From Xylanibacillus composti (GTDB taxonomy: Bacteria > Bacillota > Bacilli > Paenibacillales > K13), in contig NZ_BOVK01000012.1 in assembly GCF_018403685.1 (NCBI RefSeq), forward strand, positions 37,517 to 101,516: a DNA stretch of 64,000 nucleotides. The letters run 5' to 3'. This document shows, piece after piece, positions 37,012-45,008 of this stretch. The translations under genes were made by a program, and so were the position numbers. Every line of letters begins with the position of its first letter. Positions within the stretch are counted from its first letter, which is position 1. The notes below the pieces were generated by a model, which was not told where the DNA came from, searched no databases, and saw only the letters and a program-made list of their open reading frames with translations.

Positions 37012-37731
37012 TTATCTTCCTCCTATCGCGCGCTTGGCCTCGTCTATGGCCTGCTCCATGGCACGCTCCGGCTGTTCCAGCATCGGTCCGTGCCCGACTG
37101 CCAGTAAAGCGGGGGAAAGGGCCAAGAGCTTCGCTGCGCTACGTATTGCGGCTTGCTTGTTCCAGGTAGCCATGGCCGGGAACGGGAAGCTTGGCTTAAG
37201 CAACCCCGCTACGGCTATGCCGCCTCTTGTCTGGAGTGCGTCTCCGGCGACGACGGCGCCAGTTCGCTCATCCAGGAAGGCCATAGAGCCGGGGGTGTGG
37301 CCGGGCACGGAAATCGCGGTCAAGGAACCGATGCGATCACCTTCCTTCAAGAGATGATCGGGCACGGTTGTGATCTTCTTCGGAATGCCGCCGCGAATCG
37401 GGAGCGGCGCTTCATCGGGGTCAAGGCTCAGATCTCCGGCCAGCAGCCGGGCATCTCGTTCCGAAATGGCGACGCTCGCCTCGGGAAGACGGCGCTTCAA
37501 TGCATCCAGAGCGCCAACATGATCGGCATGGGCATGCGTCAGCACAATGCGGCGGATAGGCTTGCCGACTTGCCGGGCCGCCTGCAATATTCCTGAGGCG
37601 CTGTAGGGCAGAGCGGCGTCAATCAACGTAAGTCCGTCCTCTTCCTCCACGAGATAGCAATTGACGGGGAGCAGCCTGGGCATAAAGCTGATCTGATAAA
37701 GCGAATGAATGCTTGCCACACGCACGAACAT
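37012..37731 (-). CDS. Metallo-beta-lactamase-fold hydrolase
   Basis: 239 residues with the zinc/iron-binding motif T-H-A-H-A-D-H-V-G, a G-H-T-P-G-S motif, D in A-G-D-A-L and a C-terminal His in V-G-H-G-P. Such proteins hydrolyse thioesters, lactones or similar bonds; the substrate is unknown and antibiotic resistance is not implied. GAAAGG precedes ATG 37731. First gene of a two-gene operon with a TetR regulator. Confidence 0.85.
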   Translation of the reverse strand: MFVRVASIHSLYQISFMPRLLPVNCYLVEEEDGLTLIDAALPYSASGILQAARQVGKPIRRIVLTHAHADHVGALDALKRRLPEASVAISERDARLLAGDLSLDPDEAPLPIRGGIPKKITTVPDHLLKEGDRIGSLTAISVPGHTPGSMAFLDERTGAVVAGDALQTRGGIAVAGLLKPSFPFPAMATWNKQAAIRSAAKLLALSPALLAVGHGPMLEQPERAMEQAIDEAKRAIGGR

Positions 37732-37746
37732 CCAACCTTTCTCTGA

Positions 37747-37795
37747 AAACTAATAATATTAGTTTATGATAGCAAATCTAGTTTCGTTTCGTCAA
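37747..37795 (-). promoter_or_regulatory. Promoter and TetR-type operator of the hydrolase/TetR operon
   Basis: On the minus strand TTGACG, 18 bases, TATCAT, followed at once by the inverted repeat AAACTAAT-ATT-ATTAGTTT (37747-37765). A repressor bound there would block transcription start. The TetR gene in the operon is the likely ligand. Confidence 0.7.
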
Positions 37796-37974
37796 CATTG
37801 GACGATTAAAGGCGGCGCCCGAGGGGCAAACCTAACGGGCACACGTATATGCACATCAGACCCAGTGGAATAGTGGGCATGAGTGCGTCTTATGGGTTCT
37901 ATATGAAATTGCAATAGATCATGATGGGAAAAAGTTCGATATGATGGATGAGAACGAGGACGGGAAGTGATCAT

Positions 37975-38280
37975 ATGTTCAGAAACAACAATGGGAAGCT
38001 CTTGCTGCAAATATGGATCACCTTCTTGCGGATTGGGTCCGTTACATTCGGCGGCGGGTATACGATCATAACGCTGCTGGAACGGGAGGCGGCAGAGAAG
38101 CGGAAATGGTTGAAAGCGAGCGAGATTGCGGACATCGTTGCGGTGGCAGGCTCCATTCCCGGTGGAATTGCCATCAATTCGGCGACCTTCGCAGGATACA
38201 GGCTCGCAGGAACTTTAGGCGCGATAGGCGCTTGCTCGTACCCGGTCAGGTGCGAGTTTTTTTCAATGTTCTATTTATAA
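37975..38280 (+). pseudogene. Truncated chromate transporter (ChrA N-terminal part)
   Basis: The first 85-90 residues match the start of a ChrA domain (F-L-R-I-G-S-V-T-F-G-G-G-Y, then V-A-G-S-I-P-G-G-I-A-I-N-S-A-T-F-A-G). After G-A-I-G-A the family sequence stops and the frame runs into a terminator hairpin (38235-38263). ChrA domains are about 170-200 residues and functional transporters need two domains or two proteins, so this is a remnant. The junction suggests an internal deletion that joined the 5' part to the original terminator. Confidence 0.75.
38235..38263 (+). terminator. Terminator inside the truncated chrA frame
   Basis: Stem CTCGTACC / GGTGCGAG, six-base loop, then seven T. It lies within the broken reading frame, which is unusual for an intact gene. 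Confidence 0.85.
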
Positions 38281-38293
38281 ATGGCTTATTTTT

Positions 38294-38307
38294 TGAAAAC
38301 GATTTCA
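38294..38307. promoter_or_regulatory. cre-like operator, copy 1
   Basis: TGAAAACGATTTCA fits the CcpA/LacI-type consensus TGWAANCGNTNWCA completely. An identical copy lies 155 bases downstream, just before a LacI-family gene. Confidence 0.75.
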
Positions 38308-38448
38308 TTGAAAAGTGAATAGATTAGAGGATGACCGAACTTTGCGGCAGAGGGTAGCGTCTATTAGCAGGAGAGGCATCTCCGCACCTCGGAATTTTTT
38401 GGTAAATGGGTGAGGGAAGGTTGCTTTTCCAGAAAAGTTGTGATATTT

Positions 38449-38462
38449 TGAAAACGATTTCA
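38449..38462. promoter_or_regulatory. cre-like operator, copy 2
   Basis: The same 14 bases, TGAAAACGATTTCA, 36 bases before the start codon of the LacI-family gene. Autoregulation with DNA looping, or CcpA control, is likely. Confidence 0.78.
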
Positions 38463-38498
38463 AATTGTTTGCTGCTTTTGTAAAGTGAGGGTTTGCTT

Positions 38499-39491
38499 GT
38501 GCGTAATGTGACGATTAAAGAAGTTGCCCAGGCGGCGGGAGTATCCACGGCCACCATTTCCCGGGTTTTGAATAAAAGCGGATATGTCAGCGAGGATGTG
38601 CGGCATCGGGTGCTGGAGACGGTGCGTCAGTTGAATTATCGGCCCAATGCCGTGGCCCGGAATTTGAAGCGGGAGCGGACGCATTGTGTGGGCTTGATTT
38701 TGCCCGATATGCGCAATCCGTATTTCATGAGACTTGCCCGAGAAGTGCAAGCGCTATTGTCTGTGCGCAATTATCATATTTTGTATACGGACAGCGGCGC
38801 TGATGCTGCCCGGGAACGGAGTGCCATCAATTTTATGCTGGAAAACCGGATCGAAGCGCTAGTGATAGCAGGAATGGGCAAAAATGCGGACAAGCTGCGG
38901 GAGGTTCAAGACCGCGGGGTGCCGCTGATTCTAATTGACCGCCGAGTGAACAACGTGGAGTCCGATATTATCATAGAGGACAATCGGGGTGCTGCGGAAC
39001 GTGCGGTGAAGCTGTTGGTAGACAAGGGCCACCGCAAGATTGGCATTCTGTGCGGCCCGGCAGGAATCAGCACAGCGGACGAGCGGCGCGAAGGCGTGCA
39101 GGCCGCATTGGAGCGCGCGGGCTTGTCACCCGCCGATATGTTCTGGTATTCCGGGGATTTCTCGCGCTCGTCCGGACGCGAGGCTGCCCGCCAGATGCAT
39201 CGTTTGCTGGAGCCTCCTACCGCTGTGTTCTCTGCGAATAATGAAATGACTTTCGGCCTGTATTTGGGCTTGAAGGAGATGGGACAGCCGCTCGATTTCT
39301 GGGAGGTTGCCTCCTATGGCGAGTTGGAATTTGCCCCGCTGTTTGCGAACCGTCTTGCTTACGTGAGACAAAATCCCGAGGCGCTTGGCCGTACGGCGGC
39401 GGAGCTGGTGCTGGAGCGGATAGGCGGCGCAGACCGCGGCATCGGGCTGCTTGAACAAATCGTGCTGACTCCGGACATCGTGTGCATGTAG
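38499..39491 (+). CDS. LacI-family transcriptional regulator
   Basis: 330 residues. Helix-turn-helix T-I-K-E-V-A-Q-A-A-G-V-S-T-A-T-I-S-R-V-L-N, hinge with Y-R-P-N-A-V-A-R-N-L, then the sugar-binding domain (G-L-I-L-P-D-M-R-N-P-Y-F). Starting at GTG 38499, seven bases after GTGAGGG; TTG 38493 is in frame but less likely. Two identical cre-like operators upstream point to autoregulation. The following aldose 1-epimerase-like gene may be part of its regulon; the effector sugar is unknown. Confidence 0.87.
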   Translation: MRNVTIKEVAQAAGVSTATISRVLNKSGYVSEDVRHRVLETVRQLNYRPNAVARNLKRERTHCVGLILPDMRNPYFMRLAREVQALLSVRNYHILYTDSGADAARERSAINFMLENRIEALVIAGMGKNADKLREVQDRGVPLILIDRRVNNVESDIIIEDNRGAAERAVKLLVDKGHRKIGILCGPAGISTADERREGVQAALERAGLSPADMFWYSGDFSRSSGREAARQMHRLLEPPTAVFSANNEMTFGLYLGLKEMGQPLDFWEVASYGELEFAPLFANRLAYVRQNPEALGRTAAELVLERIGGADRGIGLLEQIVLTPDIVCM

Positions 39492-39698
39492 AGTCCGAGT
39501 TGAGCTGTCGGATGAAATTCGTACGTCCCTCCGGTAATAAACGCAATTGGCCATAAACATAAGCAGGCCGCACTTGTGCCGCAGACGCCGTCCTCCATGG
39601 CAGCATTCGCGTATCGTGCCCGCATAGGCATAGCTGCAGCGATTATGGTATGCTAGGATTAGCAAATCATGGACTATTTTTCGGGAGGCGTCTATATC

Positions 39699-40694
39699 GT
39701 GAACAAACCTACTGCTTACCAAGGCGAATATCAAGGAGAACCGGCCATCTGGCTAACAAGCGGACGTTATGAAGCGGCTGTCCTGCCGAATATCGGCGCG
39801 AACATGATCGCGTTCCGCGATAAGGAGCAGGGCTATGCGTTCCTGCATGAACCGACACCGGAAGAGTTCGAATCCTTCAAGGAACGCCCGATTCTGCACG
39901 GCATACCGATTCTGTATCCGCCGAACCGGTATGAGGATGGGAAGATGGTGTGGGAAGGCCAAGAGTATACGCTGCCAATTAATGAGGAGGACACTAACAA
40001 CCATATTCATGGATTTATCCATTACATACCTTGGCAGGTGGAGAGCTTTGCTGCCGATGAACGCACCAGTCACGTCACCCTGGCGCTGCGTGTCGATGAG
40101 AAGCATGAGGTTTACCGCTATTTGCCGCACAGCTTTACGCTTCGCTTGCGCTATACATTAAGCGAGCATGGCTTGCATCAGCAGGTCACCGTGCGCAACG
40201 AGGGCGCAACGCGCATGCCTTGGCTGCTGGCGTTCCATACCGCCATTAACGCTCCGTTTGCGCCAGGCAGTCAAGCGACCGATTATCGGATGAAGGTGAC
40301 GATTGGCGACCGGTATGAGATGAGCAAGCGCATGCTGCCAACGGGCAGCATGCAACCGTTGAGCGAAGAGGAGCAAGCGATGAAGCAGGACGGGGTCTAT
40401 CCATTCTACGCGCCGATGGACAATCATTATACGGCGGCGACCCAGGATGGCCGCAACCGGATGGAATTGACGGATACGCGTACGGGTGCGACGTTGGTTT
40501 ATGATGCGGGCAGCGCCTACAAGCATTGGATGATTTACAACAATGGCGGCAAGGAAGGCTTCTTCTGCCCCGAGCCGCAGATCAATCTGGTCAATGCGCC
40601 GAACGTCAAGGGCATGCCGGCCGAGCAGATCGGCCTGATCGGCTTGGAACCAGGCGAGATCTGGGAAGAAACGAGCCGCCTGTACGTGAAATAA
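39699..40694 (+). CDS. Aldose 1-epimerase-like protein
   Basis: 331 residues with the galactose-mutarotase beta-sandwich pattern: P-N-I-G-A-N near the N-terminus, a catalytic-type H-G-F in H-I-H-G-F-I, a second His (A-F-H-T) and a C-terminal E-P-Q-I-N with Glu. It would interconvert alpha and beta anomers of a hexose or related sugar. GGGAGGCG lies eight bases before GTG 39699, which is preferred over the ATG at 39669. A strong terminator follows at 40715-40746. Confidence 0.83.
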   Translation: MNKPTAYQGEYQGEPAIWLTSGRYEAAVLPNIGANMIAFRDKEQGYAFLHEPTPEEFESFKERPILHGIPILYPPNRYEDGKMVWEGQEYTLPINEEDTNNHIHGFIHYIPWQVESFAADERTSHVTLALRVDEKHEVYRYLPHSFTLRLRYTLSEHGLHQQVTVRNEGATRMPWLLAFHTAINAPFAPGSQATDYRMKVTIGDRYEMSKRMLPTGSMQPLSEEEQAMKQDGVYPFYAPMDNHYTAATQDGRNRMELTDTRTGATLVYDAGSAYKHWMIYNNGGKEGFFCPEPQINLVNAPNVKGMPAEQIGLIGLEPGEIWEETSRLYVK

Positions 40695-40714
40695 ACGACT
40701 TGTTCTTTGCGGAG

Positions 40715-40746
40715 CCGGCCTGTCATTAGACGGGCCGGTTTTTTTA
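40715..40746 (+). terminator. Intrinsic terminator
   Basis: Stem CCGGCCTGTC / GACGGGCCGG with one G-U pair and loop ATTA, then eight T. It ends the epimerase gene. Confidence 0.88.
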
Positions 40747-40804
40747 CATCGCTTGGCCTGCTCAGATGGTGCAGCTGGCAGATTTGTGCGATTAGTGTAC
40801 CTTT

Positions 40805-40843
40805 TACTATTAATTGAGGAAGGCAAGGTAATACTTAATAGTA
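40805..40843. promoter_or_regulatory. Nine-base inverted repeat upstream of the dipeptidase gene
   Basis: TACTATTAA / TTAATAGTA separated by 21 bases, with AT-rich promoter-like sequence following. Possible operator for an unknown regulator. Confidence 0.4.
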
Positions 40844-40978
40844 ATTCCGTAATAATTTAGCGATTTTCGATCCGTGTAAGCCAAAATTTATGAAGTTGCT
40901 ACTATAAATAATTGGTACTGCTACATTGGCCCCTTGACCTTACTGAAATCAAACAATCCCAATGAAGGAGAGATGACG

Positions 40979-42352
40979 ATGAACGCGGCGGTGGAAAGTT
41001 ATGTTCGGGCGGAATGGGAGCGGTATGTGGAGGAACTTGCGGCATTGCTGCGCATACCGAGTGTGAGCGTGGGGACCGAGCATCGGGACAGTATTCAAAA
41101 GGCGGCCGATTGGTTGGCTGACAGGCTCAGGAAAGCCGGCATGGAGCACGTAGAGGTGATCGAGACGGAAGGGAATCCAATCGTGTATGCGGACTGGCTG
41201 CACGCGCCGGGCAAACCGACCGTGCTAGTCTATGGGCACTATGATGTGCAACCGGCGGAAGCAGCAGACGGCTGGGATACGGACCCGTTCGAGCCGGTCG
41301 TCCGCGACGGAAACATATATGCGCGCGGCGCTACGGACGACAAAGGGCAGCTGATCATTCATGTGAACGCCGTGGAGGCGCTGCTGCAGGCCGAAGGGGC
41401 GCTGCCGGTGAATGTGAAGTTCTGCATCGAGGGGGAGGAAGAGATTTCGAGTCCCAGCCTGCCCGGCTTTTTGGAGCAGCATGCCGATCGTCTGCATGCC
41501 GATGTGATTGTCATCTCTGACGGGCCGATGATCGCGCATGGCACGCCATCCATCTGCACCTCGCTGCGGGGGCTTGCCGGCATGGAGGTGCGGGTGAAGG
41601 GTCCGGCGCAGGATTTGCACTCGGGCCTGTACGGCGGCGGTGTGCAAAATCCGATCCACGCATTGACTCATCTTCTCGCCAGTCTCCATGCGAAGGATGG
41701 CAAGGTGGCGGTGGAAGGCTTCTACAACGGGGTGCAGGATTTGACGGCGGAAGAACGGGAGCAGCTACGCTGTCTGCCTTCAGACGAGGAACAGATACAG
41801 CGGGAGCTGAAGGTGCCGGCGTTGTATGGCGAGGAGGGGTATACGTTCCTGGAGCGAACGACCGCCCGTCCGACCTTGGAAGTGGTCAGCGTGACAGGAG
41901 GTTTTCAGGGAAGCGGCCTGAAGCCTGCCATTCCGACGGGCGCAACTACCAAGATTGCCTGCAGATTGGTTGGGCAGCAAGATCCTGATGCCGTGATGGA
42001 CGCGATAGAACGACACTTGCAGCAGCACTGTCCGCCCGGTGTCACTGTCGAGCTGATCCGCCAGCACGGCGGACGGCCGTATCAAGTATCGGCGGACCAT
42101 CCGTATTTGCGCGCAGCGGCGGAAGCCTATGGAGCAGCCTTTGGAAAGGAGCCGGTCTATACGCGTAGCGGGGGCTCCATTCCTATAGTTGAAGTGTTTA
42201 ACCGGGTGTTGGGCGTGCCGGTAGTGATGATGGAATTCGGGCTGCCGGACGAAAACCTGCACGGTCCGAATGAGCATTTTCATCTGGAAAATTTGGAGAA
42301 GGGGATGCTGACTGCGTGCCGCTATTTACACCGCCTGGCCGAAGAGAAGTAG
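40979..42352 (+). CDS. M20-family zinc dipeptidase/peptidase
   Basis: 457 residues of the M20 metallopeptidase family. Metal and catalytic motifs: G-H-Y-D-V-Q-P, A-R-G-A-T-D-D-K-G, E-G-E-E-E-I-S-S-P and the C-terminal H-G-P-N-E-H-F. It would hydrolyse dipeptides or related amide bonds in the cytoplasm with two zinc ions; exact specificity (CNDP-like dipeptidase) is inferred. The start at ATG 40979 is set by GAAGGAG eight bases upstream; ATG 40973 is too close. Long AT-rich upstream region; a terminator follows. Confidence 0.88.
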   Translation: MNAAVESYVRAEWERYVEELAALLRIPSVSVGTEHRDSIQKAADWLADRLRKAGMEHVEVIETEGNPIVYADWLHAPGKPTVLVYGHYDVQPAEAADGWDTDPFEPVVRDGNIYARGATDDKGQLIIHVNAVEALLQAEGALPVNVKFCIEGEEEISSPSLPGFLEQHADRLHADVIVISDGPMIAHGTPSICTSLRGLAGMEVRVKGPAQDLHSGLYGGGVQNPIHALTHLLASLHAKDGKVAVEGFYNGVQDLTAEEREQLRCLPSDEEQIQRELKVPALYGEEGYTFLERTTARPTLEVVSVTGGFQGSGLKPAIPTGATTKIACRLVGQQDPDAVMDAIERHLQQHCPPGVTVELIRQHGGRPYQVSADHPYLRAAAEAYGAAFGKEPVYTRSGGSIPIVEVFNRVLGVPVVMMEFGLPDENLHGPNEHFHLENLEKGMLTACRYLHRLAEEK

Positions 42353-42381
42353 GGGTGCTGGGAGGCTTGTGAGCAGCTGCG

Positions 42382-42419
42382 GCCGGAGAAGAGGATGTTC
42401 AGTACTTCTCCGGCTTTAT
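42382..42419 (+). terminator. Intrinsic terminator
   Basis: Ten-base stem GCCGGAGAAG / CTTCTCCGGC, then TTTAT. Ends the dipeptidase gene. Confidence 0.75.
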
Positions 42420-43080
42420 CACGTAATGCCTATTGGTTCGTTCCGCGAAACGAGAGCTTTGCAAGCGTTCGCCGACGATGTCGGATACTTCGAGACTTTT
42501 TGCTATCAGCCGTTGAAGGGCCAGCCGGAAATGCTCTCGCTTGGCGATGTGGAAATATAACGGGCTCGCGGATTTCATTTTGGAAGGGACTGGAATTGTA
42601 AATCTTGTCCATTCACAGAAATTCCCGGCTTGACTTTTCGTCCCGGAGCAGGGTGAATTCCTTTTTTCACAGTATGTGCGCGAACGGCCGAAACCGAAGA
42701 TGCGCACATACTATGCTGTTGCTGTTGTGCGATCCAATGAAGAGTGAGACGAAAGCCGCCAGAAGCTTGGATATCGGCGGACCGAGTGCCGTCGGATTTT
42801 TTTTCAATTTGGTTAAGACCTCCCGTACAACATGAGGCAGAATTCTTTGGTGATTTCCGCGATGCTCTTTATGTTTTTAAGACGAATATGACTTAATAAT
42901 TTTGGCTATTCGTTACTAGTGATGAATGCGTTCAGAAGATCCCACTAATTTCCATATAACCTTTGAAATCTGACAAGGGAGTTGGTTCATATGCGGCAAT
43001 GCGTGACTACAAACTGTTTCCATTTCTTTTTCTTATTGTAGGGCGGAATCAGTTACGGGCGAGGACATATACCATGGCGA
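42420..43080. other. Intergenic start of an AT-rich island, no intact gene
   Basis: Composition becomes clearly AT-rich after about 42840. A ten-base inverted repeat GTATGTGCGC / GCGCACATAC lies at 42672-42711. A 16-codon frame at 42991-43041 follows AAGGGAG but has no other support. No transposase or insertion-sequence end is recognisable. Confidence 0.4.
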
Positions 43081-43508
43081 TTATGTTTTTCTCGGAACAG
43101 TATCCATGAAGATCGAAATATAGTTATTGCCTTGCTTGGCTAATGGTACTAAATTTTTCAAATAGTCTTGCGCTGCGATGGCGTTATCCACGTAATGGTG
43201 AAGAATACAACAGAGCTGTGTATTATGTTTACGAACTAAGCAGCTAATAGCATTCAATGTATATCTTTGAAGAATGAAGTAGTGTTAGGTTTATCCAGCG
43301 CCCAGTACATTTTAATCGATTGATGTATTGCTCCACAATTCGAACAGGTAAAGAACTGAGTTTCACATAAACATCCAACTGCATTGCTATTAGAATAAAA
43401 TGGACTCGATAAATATACCATGGGTTTTGGAATGTAAAGGAGTTCTTCGAGATCTTTCTTTGAAAAGTTAATGCAAACATTTGAAAATATCTCTTGTATA
43501 TTGGGTTC
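43081..43508 (-). pseudogene. Decayed gene of unknown function
   Basis: Read on the minus strand. From 43508 to about 43257 one frame gives protein-like sequence with two CxxC-type Cys clusters (C-L-C and C-S-N-C-G); it stops at a TGA, and the neighbouring frame then continues with H-Y-V-D-N-A-I-A-A-Q and stops at 43081-43083. One frameshift would join them to about 135 residues. No good start codon or ribosome binding site is seen. I do not recognise the family; an immunity-type protein is only a guess. Confidence 0.4.
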
Positions 43509-43520
43509 TTATTTTCAAAT
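43479..43520. promoter_or_regulatory. Perfect 11-base inverted repeat
   Basis: ATTTGAAAATA / TATTTTCAAAT with a 20-base spacer, between the decayed minus-strand gene and the secreted-protein gene. Candidate operator. Confidence 0.5.
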
Positions 43521-43633
43521 ATTGATATATGATCCGATTACAAAAAAGCAGACAAAATTATTGGAAAATTAGAGGAATTCAGTAAACAACGTCGAAGATG
43601 TAAATGCATTGAAAAAAAGGAGGAGTTTGGATT

Positions 43634-44017
43634 ATGAAAAGGTTTTTGAAATTTTCTATGGTTTTGACGTGTGTTTTGGTGGTAGCTCTCGTCTCATCTA
43701 CGATTTTGGGTGGAAATCAAGTTTTTGCTGCAAATAACCATTACGTTAAGTTTGAAACTGTTGAAGTGTCACTGTATGGTGGTCCGGATGTTCAACCGAA
43801 TGCTATACCGGTAGGCGCAGTGGTTGTTTTTATTGCAGGTATTGTAGTTGGATATATTATTGACGGAGTTCTTATACGATATACGGGGGCTTCTGCAGGA
43901 GAGTGGGTAGCAAGGGCTCTCACATTTAACTCAGAAAATCCCACATGCACCAATATTTATTTTTCTAGTGCAACGAGTAAAGCAATTTGTCATTCGGGTT
44001 CAGGTGGAAGTTGGTAA
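43634..44017 (+). CDS. Small secreted protein, bacteriocin- or toxin-like
   Basis: 127 residues with a clear Sec signal peptide (basic start, hydrophobic core 9-27, V-F-A-A near 30-33). The mature part has a glycine-rich hydrophobic stretch at about 59-81 (P-V-G-A-V-V-V-F-I-A-G), an amphipathic segment G-A-S-A-G-E-W-V-A-R-A-L, two Cys at 105 and 119 that could pair, and a Gly/Ser tail. This suits a membrane-active secreted peptide or killing factor, but I recognise no family. AAAGGAGGAG before the ATG is strong. A 26-residue membrane peptide follows. The gene lies in an AT-rich island unlike its surroundings, which suggests transfer. Confidence 0.65.
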   Translation: MKRFLKFSMVLTCVLVVALVSSTILGGNQVFAANNHYVKFETVEVSLYGGPDVQPNAIPVGAVVVFIAGIVVGYIIDGVLIRYTGASAGEWVARALTFNSENPTCTNIYFSSATSKAICHSGSGGSW

Positions 44018-44040
44018 TATAAACTAGTATAATATTGGGT

Positions 44041-44121
44041 ATGAAACAAAAAGTTTTATTGTTTTTGCTAGGTATTGTCGTCTATTTAGTTGTGTCAATA
44101 CTGTTTTTTAACAAAGATTAG
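44041..44121 (+). CDS. 26-residue single-span membrane peptide
   Basis: Starts M-K-Q-K and ends F-F-N-K-D, with about 19 hydrophobic residues between. It begins 24 bases after the stop of the secreted 127-residue protein and is followed by two hairpins. It has no clear Shine-Dalgarno. A small immunity or accessory peptide for its neighbour is plausible; a chance frame remains possible. Confidence 0.45.
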   Translation: MKQKVLLFLLGIVVYLVVSILFFNKD

Positions 44122-44132
44122 GGGGATGCCAA

Positions 44133-44193
44133 AGGTTTCCTAAAGTTGTAGGAAACCTCCTACTGTCGACAAATTTCTGTCGGCAGTCTTTTT
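44133..44193 (+). terminator. Two consecutive hairpins ending the secreted-protein unit
   Basis: First hairpin AGGTTTCCTA / TAGGAAACCT (44133-44158), second CTGTCGAC / GTCGGCAG (44163-44186) followed by TCTTTTT. The second looks like a classical terminator. Confidence 0.75.
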
Positions 44194-44871
44194 AATGCAG
44201 TATCTATATTATTTCGCTGGCGTTTATACGATATAACATATGTAAACGATGTATGGTTTAGTAGTGTGAGTCTCTTGTTATGATGGGCTGCACAGATTGC
44301 TCTTGTTTCGTTTATGACCTTGTTGAATAATTGTACTGCGAAAACAACAATCATCCTAGTGTTGATCCCGTTACTTTTGATCAAAATGCTCTCATCCAGT
44401 GTTTGTACGGAATTACGGTCCATGCGTAAATCGATTAAGGACATTGAATTGAACGTGGCTTACTGCTGGTCCCTCGTACATGACTTTAGTCAGTCTACTC
44501 TCGCATTTCTTCACATTTGGCAAGAAATACGAATGCTTTCAGATACGAACTTGTTTGAATCTATCTTCATGCATATTTTAGGGCTTGCTGAACAACTGAA
44601 AAAGCCAGCATTATCAAAGGTTTTGGACATTTAATGTCGATGATAGCCTGCAAGGTAAACCTTCGGAGAGCCAAAAAAAACTTACGGTCGGAACGAACGA
44701 TATGTTTACCATGAACGAATTACATATCGGATATGTTAGGCGTCGTTTCATCTGCCAATTGACGGTCAACAGACCTGGAAAATCGTTGGGTAAAGCTGTC
44801 ACAGCTCGTGCCGTGGGATAAGGTAGGATGTCTATAGCGAGAGCCTCGGTTCCCTCGCTCAATTCTAGAAT
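44194..44871. other. AT-rich region without a recognised gene
   Basis: Open frames exist on both strands (for example plus 44314-44634 and 44634-44820) but show no ribosome binding site or known motif. It may hold remnants of transferred genes. Confidence 0.4.
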
Positions 44872-44907
44872 AAAAAACAGTCCGTGGCTGCAAGTAGCCA
44901 CGGACTG
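44872..44907 (-). terminator. Terminator of ilvD
   Basis: Perfect 12-base stem CAGTCCGTGGCT / AGCCACGGACTG with six T on the minus strand, about 100 bases after the ilvD stop. Confidence 0.85.
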
Positions 44908-45008
44908 TCAAAAGGATTGCGCCTAGCGGGCGGGAAGATGATTGCGGTAGGGCAATGCGCCTTTCCGCATATCGAGACTGCTTCCCACTGGATCAAGCAA
45001 GCTGCAAA

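Noticed and set aside
40847..40861. Weak Zur-like sequence CCGTAATAATTTAGC before the M20 dipeptidase gene
   Set aside because: Only about 10 of 14 half-site positions fit, in an AT-rich stretch; not strong enough to claim.
42605..42835. 76-codon plus-strand frame
   Set aside because: No ribosome binding site and no protein-like pattern; probably chance.
44160..44901. Several medium frames on both strands, considered as transposase remnants
   Set aside because: No transposase motif, no terminal inverted repeats and no target duplication could be seen.
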